Positions 50,017 through 62,070 are shown, counted from the first letter of the stretch. The stretch: 64,000 nt of DNA from Alishewanella agri BL06 (GCF_000272005.1 NZ_AKKU01000015.1:1-64000), one strand, 5' to 3'. The notes: generated from the sequence alone by a model not told the origin. Numbers and translations: made by a program.

Positions 50017-50034
50017 AGCACAACTCGTACCAAA

Positions 50035-50982
50035 TTACATTAGCGGCTCAGTACCCTCGCCTTCTTTTTCCGGCGGTGGCGGCGGTAGCATATCTTCGCG
50101 ATTCAGCCCCAGTTGCACAGCGATACCGCTGGCGACAAAGACCGACGAATAGGTACCAATCGCAATACCAAATAACAGCGCCGTCGCAAAGTTATGAATT
50201 AAGGCACCGCCCATATAAAACAGCACGACTAATACTACTATGGTGGTTAACGAGGTCACCACAGTCCGGTTTAGCGTTGACGTTACGGCATCGTTCACGG
50301 TTTCTTCGGCAGTGGCATCACGCAACTTACGGAAGCTTTCACGAATACGGTCAAACACCACTATAGTATCGTTAATCGAATAACCGATTAACGCCAAGAT
50401 CGCCGCCAGTACCGTCAGGTCGAATTCCAGTTGCAGTAACGAGAACAAGCCAAGCGTAATGATGACGTCGTGGGCCAATGCCAGTACCGCACCTACCGAC
50501 AAACGCCATTCAAAGCGCATACCAACGTACAGTAAGATACCCAGCAGAGCAACCAGCATGGCTAAGCCACCTTGCTCGCGCAGTTCACCGCCAACGGAAG
50601 GCCCGACAAACTCAATACGGCGCATTTCAACGCCATCGGCGGTTGTTTGGGCCAGCGCCGTCAGAATTTCATTAGAAATCCGGCTTTGTTCCACACCGTC
50701 ACGCGGCGCAATCCGGATTGAAATATCCTGGCTTGAGCCAAAATATTGCACCACGGCATCCGCATAACCGCGCTCGGCCAGCACATTGCGAACCTGCGTC
50801 AGATCCGCATCTTGCGTAAAGCCGACTTCCAACACGGTACCACCGGTAAAATCCAGGCCCCAGTTAATGCCTTTTACCGCTAACAAGCCGAGCGAGCCAA
50901 GCACCAGCAACGCTGACAACATCAGCGCCGGCCATTTGAAGCGCATAAAGTTTAGTGCTTCAGAAAAACTAAAAATTCTCAC
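50035..50982 (-). CDS. secF: Protein translocase subunit SecF
   Basis: RND-type accessory subunit that uses the proton/sodium gradient to pull preproteins through SecYEG. The 315-residue protein has six transmembrane segments, the D4-type GLDFTGGTVLEV (32-43) and the D5 motif ALIGYSINDTIVVFDRIRE (near 203-221). The start is GTG with GGAGG close upstream, nine bases after secD. C-terminus is acidic and proline-rich. Confidence 0.97.
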   Translation of the reverse strand: MRIFSFSEALNFMRFKWPALMLSALLVLGSLGLLAVKGINWGLDFTGGTVLEVGFTQDADLTQVRNVLAERGYADAVVQYFGSSQDISIRIAPRDGVEQSRISNEILTALAQTTADGVEMRRIEFVGPSVGGELREQGGLAMLVALLGILLYVGMRFEWRLSVGAVLALAHDVIITLGLFSLLQLEFDLTVLAAILALIGYSINDTIVVFDRIRESFRKLRDATAEETVNDAVTSTLNRTVVTSLTTIVVLVVLFYMGGALIHNFATALLFGIAIGTYSSVFVASGIAVQLGLNREDMLPPPPPEKEGEGTEPLM

Positions 50983-50991
50983 TGTGCCTCC

Positions 50992-52848
50992 TTACATTGG
51001 CAGCGACTGTACACGACGGCCGCCCCAGAACAGATTCACCAGTAAGCGGGTACCCACTACCGCAGTGAAAATCGAGGTTAAAATACCAATCGCCAGCGTA
51101 ATAGCAAAGCCTTTAACCGGGCCGGTACCAATACCAAACAGGATGAGTGCCACCAGTAAGGTCGTAATATTAGAGTCGGCAATAGTGGCAAAGGCGCGAT
51201 CATAACCCTGATGGATGGCCTGCTGTACCGAGCGGCCCTCAGCCAACTCTTCGCGGATCCGCTCAAAGATCAGTACGTTAGCATCAACCGCCATACCTAC
51301 CGTTAATACGATACCCGCCATACCGGGTAAGGTCAGGGTAGCGCCCGGAATCATCGACATCACACCCACTATCAGCACCAGATTAGCCACCAGCGCACAG
51401 TTGGCAATCAGGCCAAACACCTTGTAGTAGACGACCATAAAGATCAGCACCACCACCATACCCCACATAATCGCCGTCATACCCAGATCAATATTCTCCT
51501 GACCTAAGCTTGGACCGATAGTACGTTCTTCGATAATTTGGGTCGGGGCAATCAGCGCACCGGCTCGCAATAACAACGCCAGGTTCTGCGCTTCGGCCGG
51601 GTTACCAATACCGGTAATGCGGAAGCTGCGGCCAAGCCGCGCCTGAATGGTAGCAGCATTAATCACTTCTTCATGCTTGACCAAAACCGGGGTCCCGTCT
51701 GCCTGTAACTCTTCACCCGGCTTGTATTCGATAAAGACGGTGGCCATGCGACGACCAATTGAATCGCGCGTTGCGGTAGACAGCAAATTACCACCTTGCG
51801 CATCCAGCGAGATATTAACTTGTGGCTGACCCATTTCATCATAACTTGAGCTGGCATTGGTAATATGCTCACCGGTTAACATCACCCGGTTTTCCAGCAG
51901 ATAAGGCTGACCGCTGCGGTCATAATATAAACCGGCACCTGGCGGTAAACGACCATTTAAGGCCGCGGCTAAGTCACCCTGCTCATCGACCAGACGGAAT
52001 TCCAAGGTTGCCGTGGCACCCAGAATTTCTTTGGCTTGCGCCGGATCCTGCACGCCCGGCAGCTGTACGATAATCCGGTCAGCGCCCTGACGTTGCACCA
52101 GTGGCTCAGCAACGCCAATTTCGTTTACCCGATTGCGGATAATAGTAATGTTTTGATTTAACGCATATTCCCGGATTTCTTTAATCCGATTCTCACTCAG
52201 TGTGACATTCAAACTAAACTCGGCAGCACCCTCGCTAAACACAAACTCCCGGTCAATTTTACTCAGCGCACTGCGGGCTGCCGTTACATCTTCCGCTGAA
52301 CGCAGCAGGATCTGCACTTCGCCACGCTCTAAATCTGCAGCTACTGAGCGATAACGAACCCGAGCTTCACGCAAGTCAGCACGGAAAGCCTGTACCAGAT
52401 CATTGATATTCTTATCCATAGCGGCTTTCATATCGACCGCCATCAGGAAATGCACACCACCGCGTAAGTCCAGACCTAATTTCATTGGGCTGGCGCCAAT
52501 TGAGGCCAACCAGTCCGGTGTGGTCGGTACCAGGTTTAACGCCGTAACATAGTTAACGTTACCCAGTAACTCGGTGGCAACCTGCCTTGCCCGTAACTGC
52601 TCTTCCGCCGATTGAAAACGGGCCAATACCTGCCCGGCTTCCAGCGTGACCGCTTTAGGGGTAATACCGGCGCTGGTGAAAGCCTGCTCCAGCTGTTGCC
52701 TTGTGGTTTCTGATACCGCGCCACCGCGGGTAGCGTTAATATTTAGTGCCGGATCTTCCGGATATAAATTGGGCATGGCATACACCAATGCCAGCAGCAG
52801 TACCCCTATTACCACGAAGTACCGCCAGAGCGGATTTTGGTTTAACAC
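50992..52848 (-). CDS. secD: Protein translocase subunit SecD
   Basis: Partner of SecF. The 618-residue protein has one N-terminal membrane segment, then [13 protein letters not shown] (D2), a large periplasmic P1 domain (about 120-430), and a C-terminal five-helix part with [18 protein letters not shown] (D5 region). This is the usual E. coli-type length, and it is in one operon with yajC and secF. Confidence 0.97.
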   Translation of the reverse strand: MLNQNPLWRYFVVIGVLLLALVYAMPNLYPEDPALNINATRGGAVSETTRQQLEQAFTSAGITPKAVTLEAGQVLARFQSAEEQLRARQVATELLGNVNYVTALNLVPTTPDWLASIGASPMKLGLDLRGGVHFLMAVDMKAAMDKNINDLVQAFRADLREARVRYRSVAADLERGEVQILLRSAEDVTAARSALSKIDREFVFSEGAAEFSLNVTLSENRIKEIREYALNQNITIIRNRVNEIGVAEPLVQRQGADRIIVQLPGVQDPAQAKEILGATATLEFRLVDEQGDLAAALNGRLPPGAGLYYDRSGQPYLLENRVMLTGEHITNASSSYDEMGQPQVNISLDAQGGNLLSTATRDSIGRRMATVFIEYKPGEELQADGTPVLVKHEEVINAATIQARLGRSFRITGIGNPAEAQNLALLLRAGALIAPTQIIEERTIGPSLGQENIDLGMTAIMWGMVVVLIFMVVYYKVFGLIANCALVANLVLIVGVMSMIPGATLTLPGMAGIVLTVGMAVDANVLIFERIREELAEGRSVQQAIHQGYDRAFATIADSNITTLLVALILFGIGTGPVKGFAITLAIGILTSIFTAVVGTRLLVNLFWGGRRVQSLPM

Positions 52849-52921
52849 TCAGAGTTCCTTTTATATCAGTACCGCTTACCAGAGAGGGTAGCGCCGTTCA
52901 GCCAGCGCTACCCTTACTGCA

Positions 52922-53257
52922 TTACAGTGACTTTAAGGTGCCTTTTGGCAACACAGCGCTTACCGCACCTTTTTGCACCGTGACTTCAGTGTTATCGTTT
53001 AACGCGATAACAATAAAATCTTTATCTTCAGCAATTTTGGTAATCCGACCTACCAGACCGCCCTGGGTCAGTACTTCGTCACCTTTGCCTAAAGCGGCCA
53101 TCAGATTACGGTGCTCTTTCACGCGTTTCGCTTGTGGCCGGTAGATCAGAAAATAGAAAATCAGACCAAAAGCCAGCAGCATAATAATCAGATCCCAACC
53201 ACCACCTTGCGGTGCAGCGGCAGTATCAGCGTAGGCTTGGTTAATAAATAAACTCAT
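52922..53257 (-). CDS. yajC: Preprotein translocase accessory subunit YajC
   Basis: Small single-span inner-membrane protein found with SecDF. The 111-residue protein has an N-terminal membrane segment (about 22-40), FLIYRPQAKRVKEH, and MAALGKGDEVLTQGGLVGRI, the YajC signature. It lies between tgt and secD as in E. coli. Confidence 0.96.
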   Translation of the reverse strand: MSLFINQAYADTAAAPQGGGWDLIIMLLAFGLIFYFLIYRPQAKRVKEHRNLMAALGKGDEVLTQGGLVGRITKIAEDKDFIVIALNDNTEVTVQKGAVSAVLPKGTLKSL

Positions 53258-53285
53258 ATGTATCCCCTTTAAGTATTGTAATGCG

Positions 53286-54425
<1,140 letters not shown>

Positions 54426-54520
54426 TCATCTGGCCGGAAAAACAGTCCGGCACTTTTGTCATCGCAAAGCACGTAGCGGGTTGCCACGGCTGTGTGCAGC
54501 AGTATATCAGAAGACCGTCT

Positions 54521-55546
54521 CTAACTGATAAACATGGCGTCGCCATAGGAATAAAAACGATATTTTTCCGCAATCGCGGTTTGGTAGGCCGCCATAATAT
54601 GCTCGCGACTACTCAGCGCTGATACCAGCATAATCAGTGTCGACTCGGGTAAATGGAAGTTGGTGATTAGGGCATCTATCACCTTAAACTGATAACCGGG
54701 GTAGATAAAGATAGCGGTATCACCGCTAAAAGGCGCCAGTACTCCACCGTGCTGCATCGCAGCTGATTCCAGCGAACGTACCGAAGTGGTGCCTACCGCA
54801 ACGACTCGGTTACCGCGGGCTTTACAGGCGGTAATGGCATCGACAACCTGTTGTTCAACTTCAAAATACTCGCTGTGCATTTTATGAGCGCTAATTTCGT
54901 CTACCCGCACCGGTTGAAAGGTGCCGGCACCCACATGCAGTGTTACGTATGCGAATTCGATGCCCTTTTGCTGTAACGCAGCCAGTAGCGGCTCGTCAAA
55001 ATGTAAACCCGCTGTCGGTGCAGCGACAGCGCCGGGTTTCTGGTTATACACGGTTTGATAGCGCGCCTTGTCCGCTTCGGTATCCGGACGGGCAATATAG
55101 GGCGGTAATGGCATATGCCCCAACCGTTCCAGCATACTCAGCACCGGCTCTGTTGCGAGGTATTCCAGCTCAAACAGGCTGTCATGTCGTGCCACCATCC
55201 GCACCCGGGCTTCCTGCTCTAATAGCAGTTCAGTGCCCACTTTAGGGGCTTTGCTGGCCCGGATATGGGCTAAAAAGCGCTGTTCGTTGAGTAAGCGCTC
55301 CACCAATACTTCGACTTTACCACCGGAGTCTTTCTGCCCGAATAGCCGCGCCGGAATGACCCGGGTATTGTTAAATACCAACAGATCACCCGGGTTAAGC
55401 AGCTGCAGAATGTCTTTGAAAATATAATGGGAAAGTGTGCCGTTTTGTTTGTCCATACAAAGCAAACGGCTGGCCGAACGTTCGGCTTGGGGTTCACTGG
55501 CAATGAGCTGCTCGGGCAGCTCAAAACTAAAGTCTTTAACTAACAT
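54521..55546 (-). CDS. queA: S-adenosylmethionine:tRNA ribosyltransferase-isomerase QueA
   Basis: Transfers and rearranges the ribosyl of SAM onto preQ1-tRNA to give epoxyqueuosine, the QueG substrate. The 341-residue protein from ATG 55546 (GAGAG about eight bases upstream) begins [16 protein letters not shown] and has [31 protein letters not shown] and [15 protein letters not shown] start at 55573 would add nine residues. Followed by tgt. Confidence 0.97.
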   Translation of the reverse strand: MLVKDFSFELPEQLIASEPQAERSASRLLCMDKQNGTLSHYIFKDILQLLNPGDLLVFNNTRVIPARLFGQKDSGGKVEVLVERLLNEQRFLAHIRASKAPKVGTELLLEQEARVRMVARHDSLFELEYLATEPVLSMLERLGHMPLPPYIARPDTEADKARYQTVYNQKPGAVAAPTAGLHFDEPLLAALQQKGIEFAYVTLHVGAGTFQPVRVDEISAHKMHSEYFEVEQQVVDAITACKARGNRVVAVGTTSVRSLESAAMQHGGVLAPFSGDTAIFIYPGYQFKVIDALITNFHLPESTLIMLVSALSSREHIMAAYQTAIAEKYRFYSYGDAMFIS

Positions 55547-55609
55547 AATGCACTCTCTGGCTTTACCGGCCAATCCGGCGGGCGCTATGTTAGCAGATTT
55601 CGCGCTGCG

Positions 55610-56527
55610 CTAGCCGTTACCACGACACCTTTTTTGCAGCACTTCAGCGATTAATGCCGTCATCAGCTGATAGCTGCGAGCTTTACTGGATGTGGGGCGC
55701 CAGGCAACACCAATATCACGATAGGCGTTACCCGTAGCGGCCGGCTGACTAATCAGTTCGGTGCCTTCCAACACGCCACTGTTGATCGCCATTTGCGGCA
55801 TAAAGGTCACGCCCAGTTTGTTGTTAACCATTTGCGTCAGGGTATGCAGGCTGGTGGCGAAAAACGGGTTGACCTTACGGCTATCTTCCAGCTCACAGGC
55901 TTTTACCGCATGCCCGCTGAGGCAATGCTCGCGCTCAAGCAAAAAGATACTTTCATCCGGCCACTGATTAATATCCTGATTAAAACCGCGATCCTGCCAG
56001 TCCCTGTGCAACACCAGATTAAACTGATCCTGCGCCAGAATTTCAGTATGCAGGGCACCGGTTTCATAAGGGAGCGCCAGTAATACCATATCCAGCCGGC
56101 CTTCACCTAAGGCATGCAAGGAATTATCCGATGTGTCCTCTCGGAGCAATAACTGTAAATCCGGATAACGCTCGCGGCATAGCGTCATCACATCGCCGAG
56201 CACAAAGGGCGCAATAGTCGGGATGCAGCCGAGGCGGAATGGCCCGGTCATTGGTTTACCCTGCGATTTGGCAAAATCGGTCAGCTCCTCGCACTGTTCA
56301 ATAATATGCCGCGCCTGGCGCACCACGTCTTCACCCAGAGGGGTAAAAATAAAGGTTTTGTGATCACGCTCCAGCAACTGCGCGTCCATGGTTTCTTCCA
56401 GATTGGCAATTGCCGCGCTGAGTGTCGACTGCCCGATATAGCAAGCATCGGCGGCACGACCAAAATGCTGATGCTCGTGCAGCGCCAGTAAGTACTGTAA
56501 TTGTTTAATGCTGGGTAAACGTTTCAT
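55610..56527 (-). CDS. oxyR: Hydrogen-peroxide regulator OxyR
   Basis: LysR-type activator of peroxide defence. The 305-residue protein has the N-terminal helix-turn-helix (HFGRAADACYIGQSTLSAAI, 21-40) and the redox pair Cys202 and Cys211 in HCLSGHAVKAC. The pair has the same nine-residue spacing as Cys199/Cys208 of E. coli OxyR, so disulfide switching should work. Other LysR members lack this pair. No katG or ahpC lies beside it. Confidence 0.93.
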   Translation of the reverse strand: MKRLPSIKQLQYLLALHEHQHFGRAADACYIGQSTLSAAIANLEETMDAQLLERDHKTFIFTPLGEDVVRQARHIIEQCEELTDFAKSQGKPMTGPFRLGCIPTIAPFVLGDVMTLCRERYPDLQLLLREDTSDNSLHALGEGRLDMVLLALPYETGALHTEILAQDQFNLVLHRDWQDRGFNQDINQWPDESIFLLEREHCLSGHAVKACELEDSRKVNPFFATSLHTLTQMVNNKLGVTFMPQMAINSGVLEGTELISQPAATGNAYRDIGVAWRPTSSKARSYQLMTALIAEVLQKRCRGNG

Positions 56528-56702
56528 TCTTTTTTCCGATTAAAAACTTCTAAATAGCAAAGGTACATGGATTAAAGTACGCGTCTGTAGTACGGAATGC
56601 AAGTTACAAGGCACACCGGCGAAAAAATCAGGCCCCGACAGTCGCAGCCGCCGGACAGATCGCATATGCTTATTTATCTGATAGGTGCTTTACTTAAACT
56701 TA

Positions 56703-58352
56703 ATGAAAATTAATAGTTTTTATTTACGTCTTACCGCTTACTTCGCTGCCTTAGTGCTGCTTTGCTGTTTACTTTTGGCGTTCCATTTCGATCGGCTCGC
56801 GACCCTGGCACTCACTGAAGCCGCTGCCCGTAACCTGTTTAATACTACCCGTTCCGCCGCCATGCAGATCACTGTTAATATGCAGGAACGGGAACGGGAG
56901 GTACTGTTACTCAGTCGTAGCCATCTGCTAAAAACAGCCGATCTGCGCACTAGCCTGGTCAGTAACCGATTACAAGATATTCAGCAGTCCTACCCCTACT
57001 ACGCCTGGATTGGTATCGCAGCACCAGATGGCGAGGTGTTGAATGCCACCGGAAAACTGCTGGTTGGCGAAAATGTGGCAGCTCGCCCCTGGTTTCAGGC
57101 CGGGCTAAAAGGACCTTATGTCGGTGACGTCCATAAAGCCTTGTTACTAGAGCAATTGTTACGACCTAACAGCACCGAGCCTTTACGCTTTATTGATTTT
57201 GTTGCCCCGCTATACGATGAAACAGGTCAGGTAAAAGCCGTACTTGGCACCCATGTCGATTGGGCCTGGGTGGCGCAATTACTCAGTGGCATCCTAGACG
57301 GTGCGACTGAGCAACAGCTTGAATTCTTTATTCTGGATGCAAAGCAGCAGTGGCTGTATCCCTTTAGCGCCAGTAACACAGCTGTACCTCCGTTACCAGA
57401 CACAGGCCAAACAACCAGCATACGCTGGCCAGATCAACAACACTATCTGACCTCTGTGGTTCAGATCCAAACCAACCAGCCTGCCCTGCAATGGCAATTG
57501 GTACTGCGCCAACCCGTCAATACGGCACTGACACCGGTAAAACTATTACACCAACAAATATTGTGGTTGGCACTGGCGTTGATTGCGCTTGGGCTGTTAC
57601 TGTCATTAGTACTAGCCCGTCAATTCAGTTTGCCGATTATTAAATTGGCGCGTGATGCCCGCAGTATCTCGTCCGCAAAATTGCAGGACTTTCAGACCGA
57701 GTCATCACTGACTGAAATCCGTGAATTAGCCAACGCCCTACATACTATGCTGCAATCGTTACAGCACAAACAGCAGCAACTGACCGAGGCAAATAATACG
57801 CTGGAGCAGCAAGTTGCGGAGCGCACTCTGGAATTACAACACGCGAATCAGGTACTGCAGCAATTATCCCTGACCGATCCCTTAACCGGGGTGGCAAACC
57901 GCCGCCGGGCTGAACAGCAGCTGCAACTGGCGATAGCTCAATTTCAACGCTATCAAACCCCGGCTACTGTTTTACTGTTGGATATCGACCACTTTAAGCG
58001 GATTAACGACAACTTTGGTCATGATATCGGCGATCTGGTGTTAAAACAGTTGGCGCAAGCCTGGCAAGCCGAACTACGCAGCAGTGATCTGTTGGCGCGT
58101 TTAGGTGGCGAAGAGTTTCTGGTACTTGCTACCCAAACCAATCTGGACGATGCTGTTTTGCTGGCCGAAAAGCTGCGGGTGAGTACTGCAGCTTTGCATA
58201 TTCCTCAAGTCGGTAAGGTCACCGTCAGCATTGGGGTTGCTCCGTTCACCCCAGACAATCTGGAACACGAGCTGTTTTTAAAGCAGGCGGATGAAGCCTT
58301 GTATCGCGCCAAACAAACCGGCCGCAATCAGGTGCGTCTGGCGCTAAGTTAA
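56703..58352 (+). CDS. Membrane diguanylate cyclase with periplasmic sensor
   Basis: Makes c-di-GMP. The 549-residue protein has an N-terminal membrane helix (about 9-30), a periplasmic double-Cache-like domain (about 35-275, with PYYAWIGIAAPDGEVLNATG) and a second helix (about 282-305). A HAMP-like segment and coiled coil precede a GGDEF domain with GGEEF (468-472), LTDPLTGVANRR and an intact inhibitory site RSSD (459-462). It looks active and feedback-inhibited. ATG 56703 is preferred over GTG 56685; neither has a good ribosome site. Ligand unknown. Confidence 0.9.
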   Translation: MKINSFYLRLTAYFAALVLLCCLLLAFHFDRLATLALTEAAARNLFNTTRSAAMQITVNMQEREREVLLLSRSHLLKTADLRTSLVSNRLQDIQQSYPYYAWIGIAAPDGEVLNATGKLLVGENVAARPWFQAGLKGPYVGDVHKALLLEQLLRPNSTEPLRFIDFVAPLYDETGQVKAVLGTHVDWAWVAQLLSGILDGATEQQLEFFILDAKQQWLYPFSASNTAVPPLPDTGQTTSIRWPDQQHYLTSVVQIQTNQPALQWQLVLRQPVNTALTPVKLLHQQILWLALALIALGLLLSLVLARQFSLPIIKLARDARSISSAKLQDFQTESSLTEIRELANALHTMLQSLQHKQQQLTEANNTLEQQVAERTLELQHANQVLQQLSLTDPLTGVANRRRAEQQLQLAIAQFQRYQTPATVLLLDIDHFKRINDNFGHDIGDLVLKQLAQAWQAELRSSDLLARLGGEEFLVLATQTNLDDAVLLAEKLRVSTAALHIPQVGKVTVSIGVAPFTPDNLEHELFLKQADEALYRAKQTGRNQVRLALS

Positions 58353-58366
58353 CGCCTGAGCTGATA

Positions 58367-58391
58367 GCAAAAGGCCAGCTAACGCTGGCCT
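58367..58391 (-). terminator. Intrinsic terminator of pit
   Basis: Stem AGGCCAGC/GCTGGCCT (58372-58379 with 58384-58391) followed by TTTTGC on the minus strand. It lies between convergent genes and may serve both. Confidence 0.75.
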
Positions 58392-58399
58392 CGGCTGAT

Positions 58400-59665
58400 T
58401 TAACTAAAAATCGCTCTTAGCAGATAGAAGAAGATAACCGCTAAACCGGCACCCACCGGTAAGGTGATGACCCAGGAGATAAAGATATTCCGCACCACAC
58501 CCAGATTTAGTGCCGCTATGCCGCGAGCTAAACCCACACCCAGTACGGCACCCACCAGCGTTTGCGTGGTAGAGATAGGTAAGCCAGCACCTGATGCGAT
58601 AACCACCGTAGAAGCCGCTGATAATTCAGCAGCAAAACCCCGGCTTGGCGTTAAATGCGTGATAGCAGTACCGATAGTTTTAATTACCCGGGCACCCAGT
58701 GTTGCCAAACCAATCACAATACCTACAGCACCTAATGGCAGTACCCAGGGCGCCAAGGTCGCTTTGGAAGCAATTTCACCACCTGAAGTGACCACACTAA
58801 CCACAGCTGCCACCGGGCCGATAGCATTGGCGACATCATTTGAACCGTGGGCAAAGGCCATACAACAGGCGGTTGTGATCATCAGAATACCGAAGATTTT
58901 CTCGACATTATTAAAGTGCATTTCGCGATCGGCTTCCGGATCGATTTTCAAGCGTGAAATCGCCACCTTACCAATGAGGCCGACTACTAAGCCAATCCCT
59001 AACGCCAGATAGATACCGTTCGCTGTTGAGATATTCAGACCGATATGGGTCAAACCTTTCTGAATTGTCACTAACGACATAATAAAGCCTGCAAACACCA
59101 TATAAAATGGTACATACTTTTTTGCATTAGCGATGGGGTTCTCAGTATCAAAGATTAGCCGCTGCGCACTCATAAAGATCAGATAGGCTAAAATACCGGC
59201 CAGCATCGGTGTCACTACCCAACTGCCAACAATACCCGATACTTTATTCCACTGTACCGCCTCCGAACCCACTGCAACCAGGGCAAAACCGATGATCGCA
59301 CCAACGATCGAGTGCGTGGTAGAAACGGGCCAGCCAAAGTATGACGCCACCAACAACCAGGTACCGGCTGCCAGTAAGGCACCAATCATGCCGTAAACCA
59401 GGTATTCCGGTACTTCAGCAAAATAACTCGGGTCAATAATGCCGGAACGAATGGTCGAAGTAACAGAGCCACCGGCCAGATAAGCGCCGGCAAACTCAAA
59501 AATTGCTGCGATAAAAATCGCCTGTTTGATGGTTAAGGCTTTGGAGCCGACCGAAGTTCCCATCGCATTGGCAACATCATTTGCACCAACGCCATAGGCC
59601 ATAATAAAGCCAAAAACGGCGGCCAGAATAATCAGGATCAGGCCGTAAGATTCTAAAATTCCCAT
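58400..59665 (-). CDS. pit: Low-affinity inorganic phosphate transporter Pit
   Basis: Inner-membrane PiT-family symporter that imports metal-phosphate. The 421-residue protein has about ten membrane segments and the duplicated family signatures GANDVANAMGTSVGS (27-41) and GSNDVANAIGPVAAV. It lies 17 bases after a DUF47 gene; PiT-DUF47 pairs are common, and the DUF47 protein is thought to control the transporter. Confidence 0.95.
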   Translation of the reverse strand: MGILESYGLILIILAAVFGFIMAYGVGANDVANAMGTSVGSKALTIKQAIFIAAIFEFAGAYLAGGSVTSTIRSGIIDPSYFAEVPEYLVYGMIGALLAAGTWLLVASYFGWPVSTTHSIVGAIIGFALVAVGSEAVQWNKVSGIVGSWVVTPMLAGILAYLIFMSAQRLIFDTENPIANAKKYVPFYMVFAGFIMSLVTIQKGLTHIGLNISTANGIYLALGIGLVVGLIGKVAISRLKIDPEADREMHFNNVEKIFGILMITTACCMAFAHGSNDVANAIGPVAAVVSVVTSGGEIASKATLAPWVLPLGAVGIVIGLATLGARVIKTIGTAITHLTPSRGFAAELSAASTVVIASGAGLPISTTQTLVGAVLGVGLARGIAALNLGVVRNIFISWVITLPVGAGLAVIFFYLLRAIFS

Positions 59666-59682
59666 AAAAAATACCTGTGTGG

Positions 59683-60360
59683 TTAGCGGGCGAGCATAAT
59701 TTCCAGACGAGAACCAACGCGCAGTGCTACGTCAGCCAGATCGCCTAACCATTCCAGTGTGCGATATAAGAAGATCACATCGACCGGGTTTAAATCCTTC
59801 TCGGCTAACCGCACGGCCTTGCGCAGTTTAATTTGCATTTCATCAGTATCATGTTCGATGGCATCCAATTGCTCTACCATCTTAATCACCAGATCCACTT
59901 CTCGACCACGGAAACCGGTTTCCAGCAGTTCATCCAGCTCATTGATGACTTGTGACGCCATCTCTGTCGCATCTAAACAGCGTTTGATATAGGCGGTAAA
60001 ATCATCCTGTAACGGCAGCGGAATTTCTAACTCCCGCCCCAGCACCCGACCAGAAATATCTTTGGTTTTATTGGCAATCTTATCTTGCTGCGACACCAGC
60101 TCCAGAATATCGGTACGGTCGACCGGTAAAAATAAGCCACGGGGTAAATTAACCCGGATCTCGCGTTTTAATTTGTCGGCTTCTTTTTCCAGCGCGACAA
60201 TTTTTTTCCGAACATCGGCAGCCTGAATCCAATCTTTTTGATATACCGCAGCAAAAAAAGGCAGTAACAAGGTACTGGCTTCGTACACCTTGCGGATGTG
60301 CTCTTCAATCGGCTTAATCGGCGATTTGGCAAACACAGATAAAAAAGTATTAGCGGGCAT
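59683..60360 (-). CDS. DUF47 (PhoU-like) phosphate-transport partner
   Basis: A 225-residue all-helical PhoU-like protein of the TIGR00153/DUF47 family, beginning MPANTFLSVFAKSPIKPIEEH, with a conserved LEKEADKLKREIRVNLPRG-like helix and RTLEWLGDLADVALRVG near the end. Such proteins pair with Pit and are proposed to gate it. ATG 60360 has AGAGG six bases upstream; the start at 60423 lacks one. It precedes pit and follows a phoU terminator. Confidence 0.9.
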   Translation of the reverse strand: MPANTFLSVFAKSPIKPIEEHIRKVYEASTLLLPFFAAVYQKDWIQAADVRKKIVALEKEADKLKREIRVNLPRGLFLPVDRTDILELVSQQDKIANKTKDISGRVLGRELEIPLPLQDDFTAYIKRCLDATEMASQVINELDELLETGFRGREVDLVIKMVEQLDAIEHDTDEMQIKLRKAVRLAEKDLNPVDVIFLYRTLEWLGDLADVALRVGSRLEIMLAR

Positions 60361-60449
60361 AAAAGGCCTCTTTGTGTTGAATGACTCTAGTCGGCGCGCA
60401 TTGTAACCGCAATCAGAATGCAATAAAAATGAAATATCGGACCAGTAAC

Positions 60450-60482
60450 AAAAACGCCTTAGCCATTATTCTGGCTAAGGCG
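60450..60482 (-). terminator. Intrinsic terminator of pst-phoU
   Basis: A perfect 11-bp stem CGCCTTAGCCA/TGGCTAAGGCG (60455-60465 with 60472-60482), six-base loop, then TTTTTG on the minus strand. It separates the pst operon from the DUF47-pit unit. Confidence 0.92.
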
Positions 60483-60510
60483 CTGTCAAAAAGCGAGCTG
60501 CGGCGTCGAA

Positions 60511-61221
60511 TTAACTACGTACTTCCTGCTCCAGCTGCTCCTGGCTGCTATGCCGTACTACCTTACCTTTAACAAAGAAAATAATGTACTCGGACAGGTT
60601 TTTACAACGATCACCAATCCGCTCCAGCGAGCGGGCAGACCACAGCACATTCATCACCTTTGGAATAGAACGCGGATCTTCAATCATATAGGTCATCAGC
60701 TGGCGGGTAATGGCTTCATACTCCCGATCCACTTTTTTATCTTCTTTGTGTACCGTTAAGGCTGCTTCAACATCCATCCGGGCAAAGGCGTCCAGCACGT
60801 CGTGCAGCATTTGCGCCACATGGCGTCCCAGATTATCCAGATTAACTAACAGATCTTGCTGATCGCTGTTAAAGGATTCCAGCGCCACCTTAGCAATACG
60901 GCGGGTTTCATCACCGATCCGTTCCAGATCCGCGATACTTTTTAAAATCGCCATAATTAAGCGTAAATCGCTGGCCGCTGGCTGCCGCTTCGCAATCATC
61001 CGGGTACACTCTTTGTCGATTTGCAGTTCCCACTCGTTAACTTTCAAATCGTTTTCAATCACCTGCTGCGCCAGCTCACTGTCGTTATTGGCGATAGCAG
61101 TCAGCGCATCATACAACTGACGCTCAATCAGGCCGCCCATCGACATCACATGGTTGCGGATTTGCTCCAACTCTTCATTAAACTGGCTGGAAATGTGCTT
61201 CGATAAATTCAGTTTATCCAT
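60511..61221 (-). CDS. phoU: Phosphate signalling protein PhoU
   Basis: Negative regulator linking the Pst transporter to the PhoR-PhoB system. The 236-residue protein has two three-helix PhoU repeats, with metal-binding patterns [21 protein letters not shown] (second half 89-109) and [18 protein letters not shown] near the C-terminus. ATG 61221 is preferred over GTG 61236. It follows pstB by 44 bases. Confidence 0.96.
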   Translation of the reverse strand: MDKLNLSKHISSQFNEELEQIRNHVMSMGGLIERQLYDALTAIANNDSELAQQVIENDLKVNEWELQIDKECTRMIAKRQPAASDLRLIMAILKSIADLERIGDETRRIAKVALESFNSDQQDLLVNLDNLGRHVAQMLHDVLDAFARMDVEAALTVHKEDKKVDREYEAITRQLMTYMIEDPRSIPKVMNVLWSARSLERIGDRCKNLSEYIIFFVKGKVVRHSSQEQLEQEVRS

Positions 61222-61265
61222 GTTGGTACACCCCACTGTGGTCTGTTGACGACGTCCAGACAGCC

Positions 61266-62015
61266 TTAACCAAAGCGCCCGGTAATATAATCTTCTGTTT
61301 GTGGCTCGCTGGGATCAGTAAAAATCCGGTTGGTGGTATTAAACTCAACCAGCCGCCCCAAGTTCATAAACGCAGTGAAGTCGGATACTCGAGCTGCCTG
61401 CTGCATATTATGCGTTACAATAACTATAGTGTAGTGCTGCTTTAATTCATAAATCAGCTCTTCAATTTTCAGAGTCGAGATTGGATCCAAAGCCGAGGCG
61501 GGTTCATCCAACAGCAAGACCTCGGGTTCAATTGCAATCGCCCGGGCAATAACCAGACGCTGCTGTTGGCCACCGGATAAGGTCAGAGCATTATCGAACA
61601 GCCGCTCTTTGACCTCCTGCCACAGCGCTGCCTTGACCAACGCCTCCTCTACCAGCTCATCGAGCTGTCGCGAACTGTTCACACCTTGTAAGCGTAAGCC
61701 GAACGCCACGTTCTCATAGACTGACAATGGAAAAGGGTTAGGCTTTTGAAACACAATACCGACCCGGCGCCTAAGCTCAGCCAGGTCAACACCCGGACCA
61801 TAGATGTTCAGCTCATCAAGCAAGACGTCACCCTCGGTTACAGCGTCATCCAGCAACTCATTCATGCGGTTAAAACTCCGCAATAAACTGGATTTACCGC
61901 AACCGGAAGGGCCGATCAGGGCGGTGACCTGGTTAGCAGGGATGTTCAGGCTGATATTATCCAGCACCTTTTTCCCTGCCAAACTCACTGACAAATCCCG
62001 AACTGATATTTTCAA
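61266..62015 (-). CDS. pstB: Phosphate ABC transporter ATP-binding protein
   Basis: ATPase of the high-affinity Pst phosphate importer. The 249-residue protein has Walker [10 protein letters not shown] (35-43), the PstB-typical [15 protein letters not shown], signature LSGGQQQR, Walker [14 protein letters not shown] and [13 protein letters not shown]. The start is TTG with AGAGG eight bases upstream. It is separated from pstA by an 80-base gap holding a half copy of the MITE. Confidence 0.97.
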   Translation of the reverse strand: MKISVRDLSVSLAGKKVLDNISLNIPANQVTALIGPSGCGKSSLLRSFNRMNELLDDAVTEGDVLLDELNIYGPGVDLAELRRRVGIVFQKPNPFPLSVYENVAFGLRLQGVNSSRQLDELVEEALVKAALWQEVKERLFDNALTLSGGQQQRLVIARAIAIEPEVLLLDEPASALDPISTLKIEELIYELKQHYTIVIVTHNMQQAARVSDFTAFMNLGRLVEFNTTNRIFTDPSEPQTEDYITGRFG

Positions 62016-62070
62016 ACCTTAATCCTCTGCCGGCCAGTGTAACCGGATAATATGACAATTTTATGACTAA

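Noticed and set aside
56685-56702. GTG start for the diguanylate cyclase
   Set aside because: It adds six residues before the membrane helix with no better ribosome site; ATG 56703 starts directly at the basic residue before the helix.
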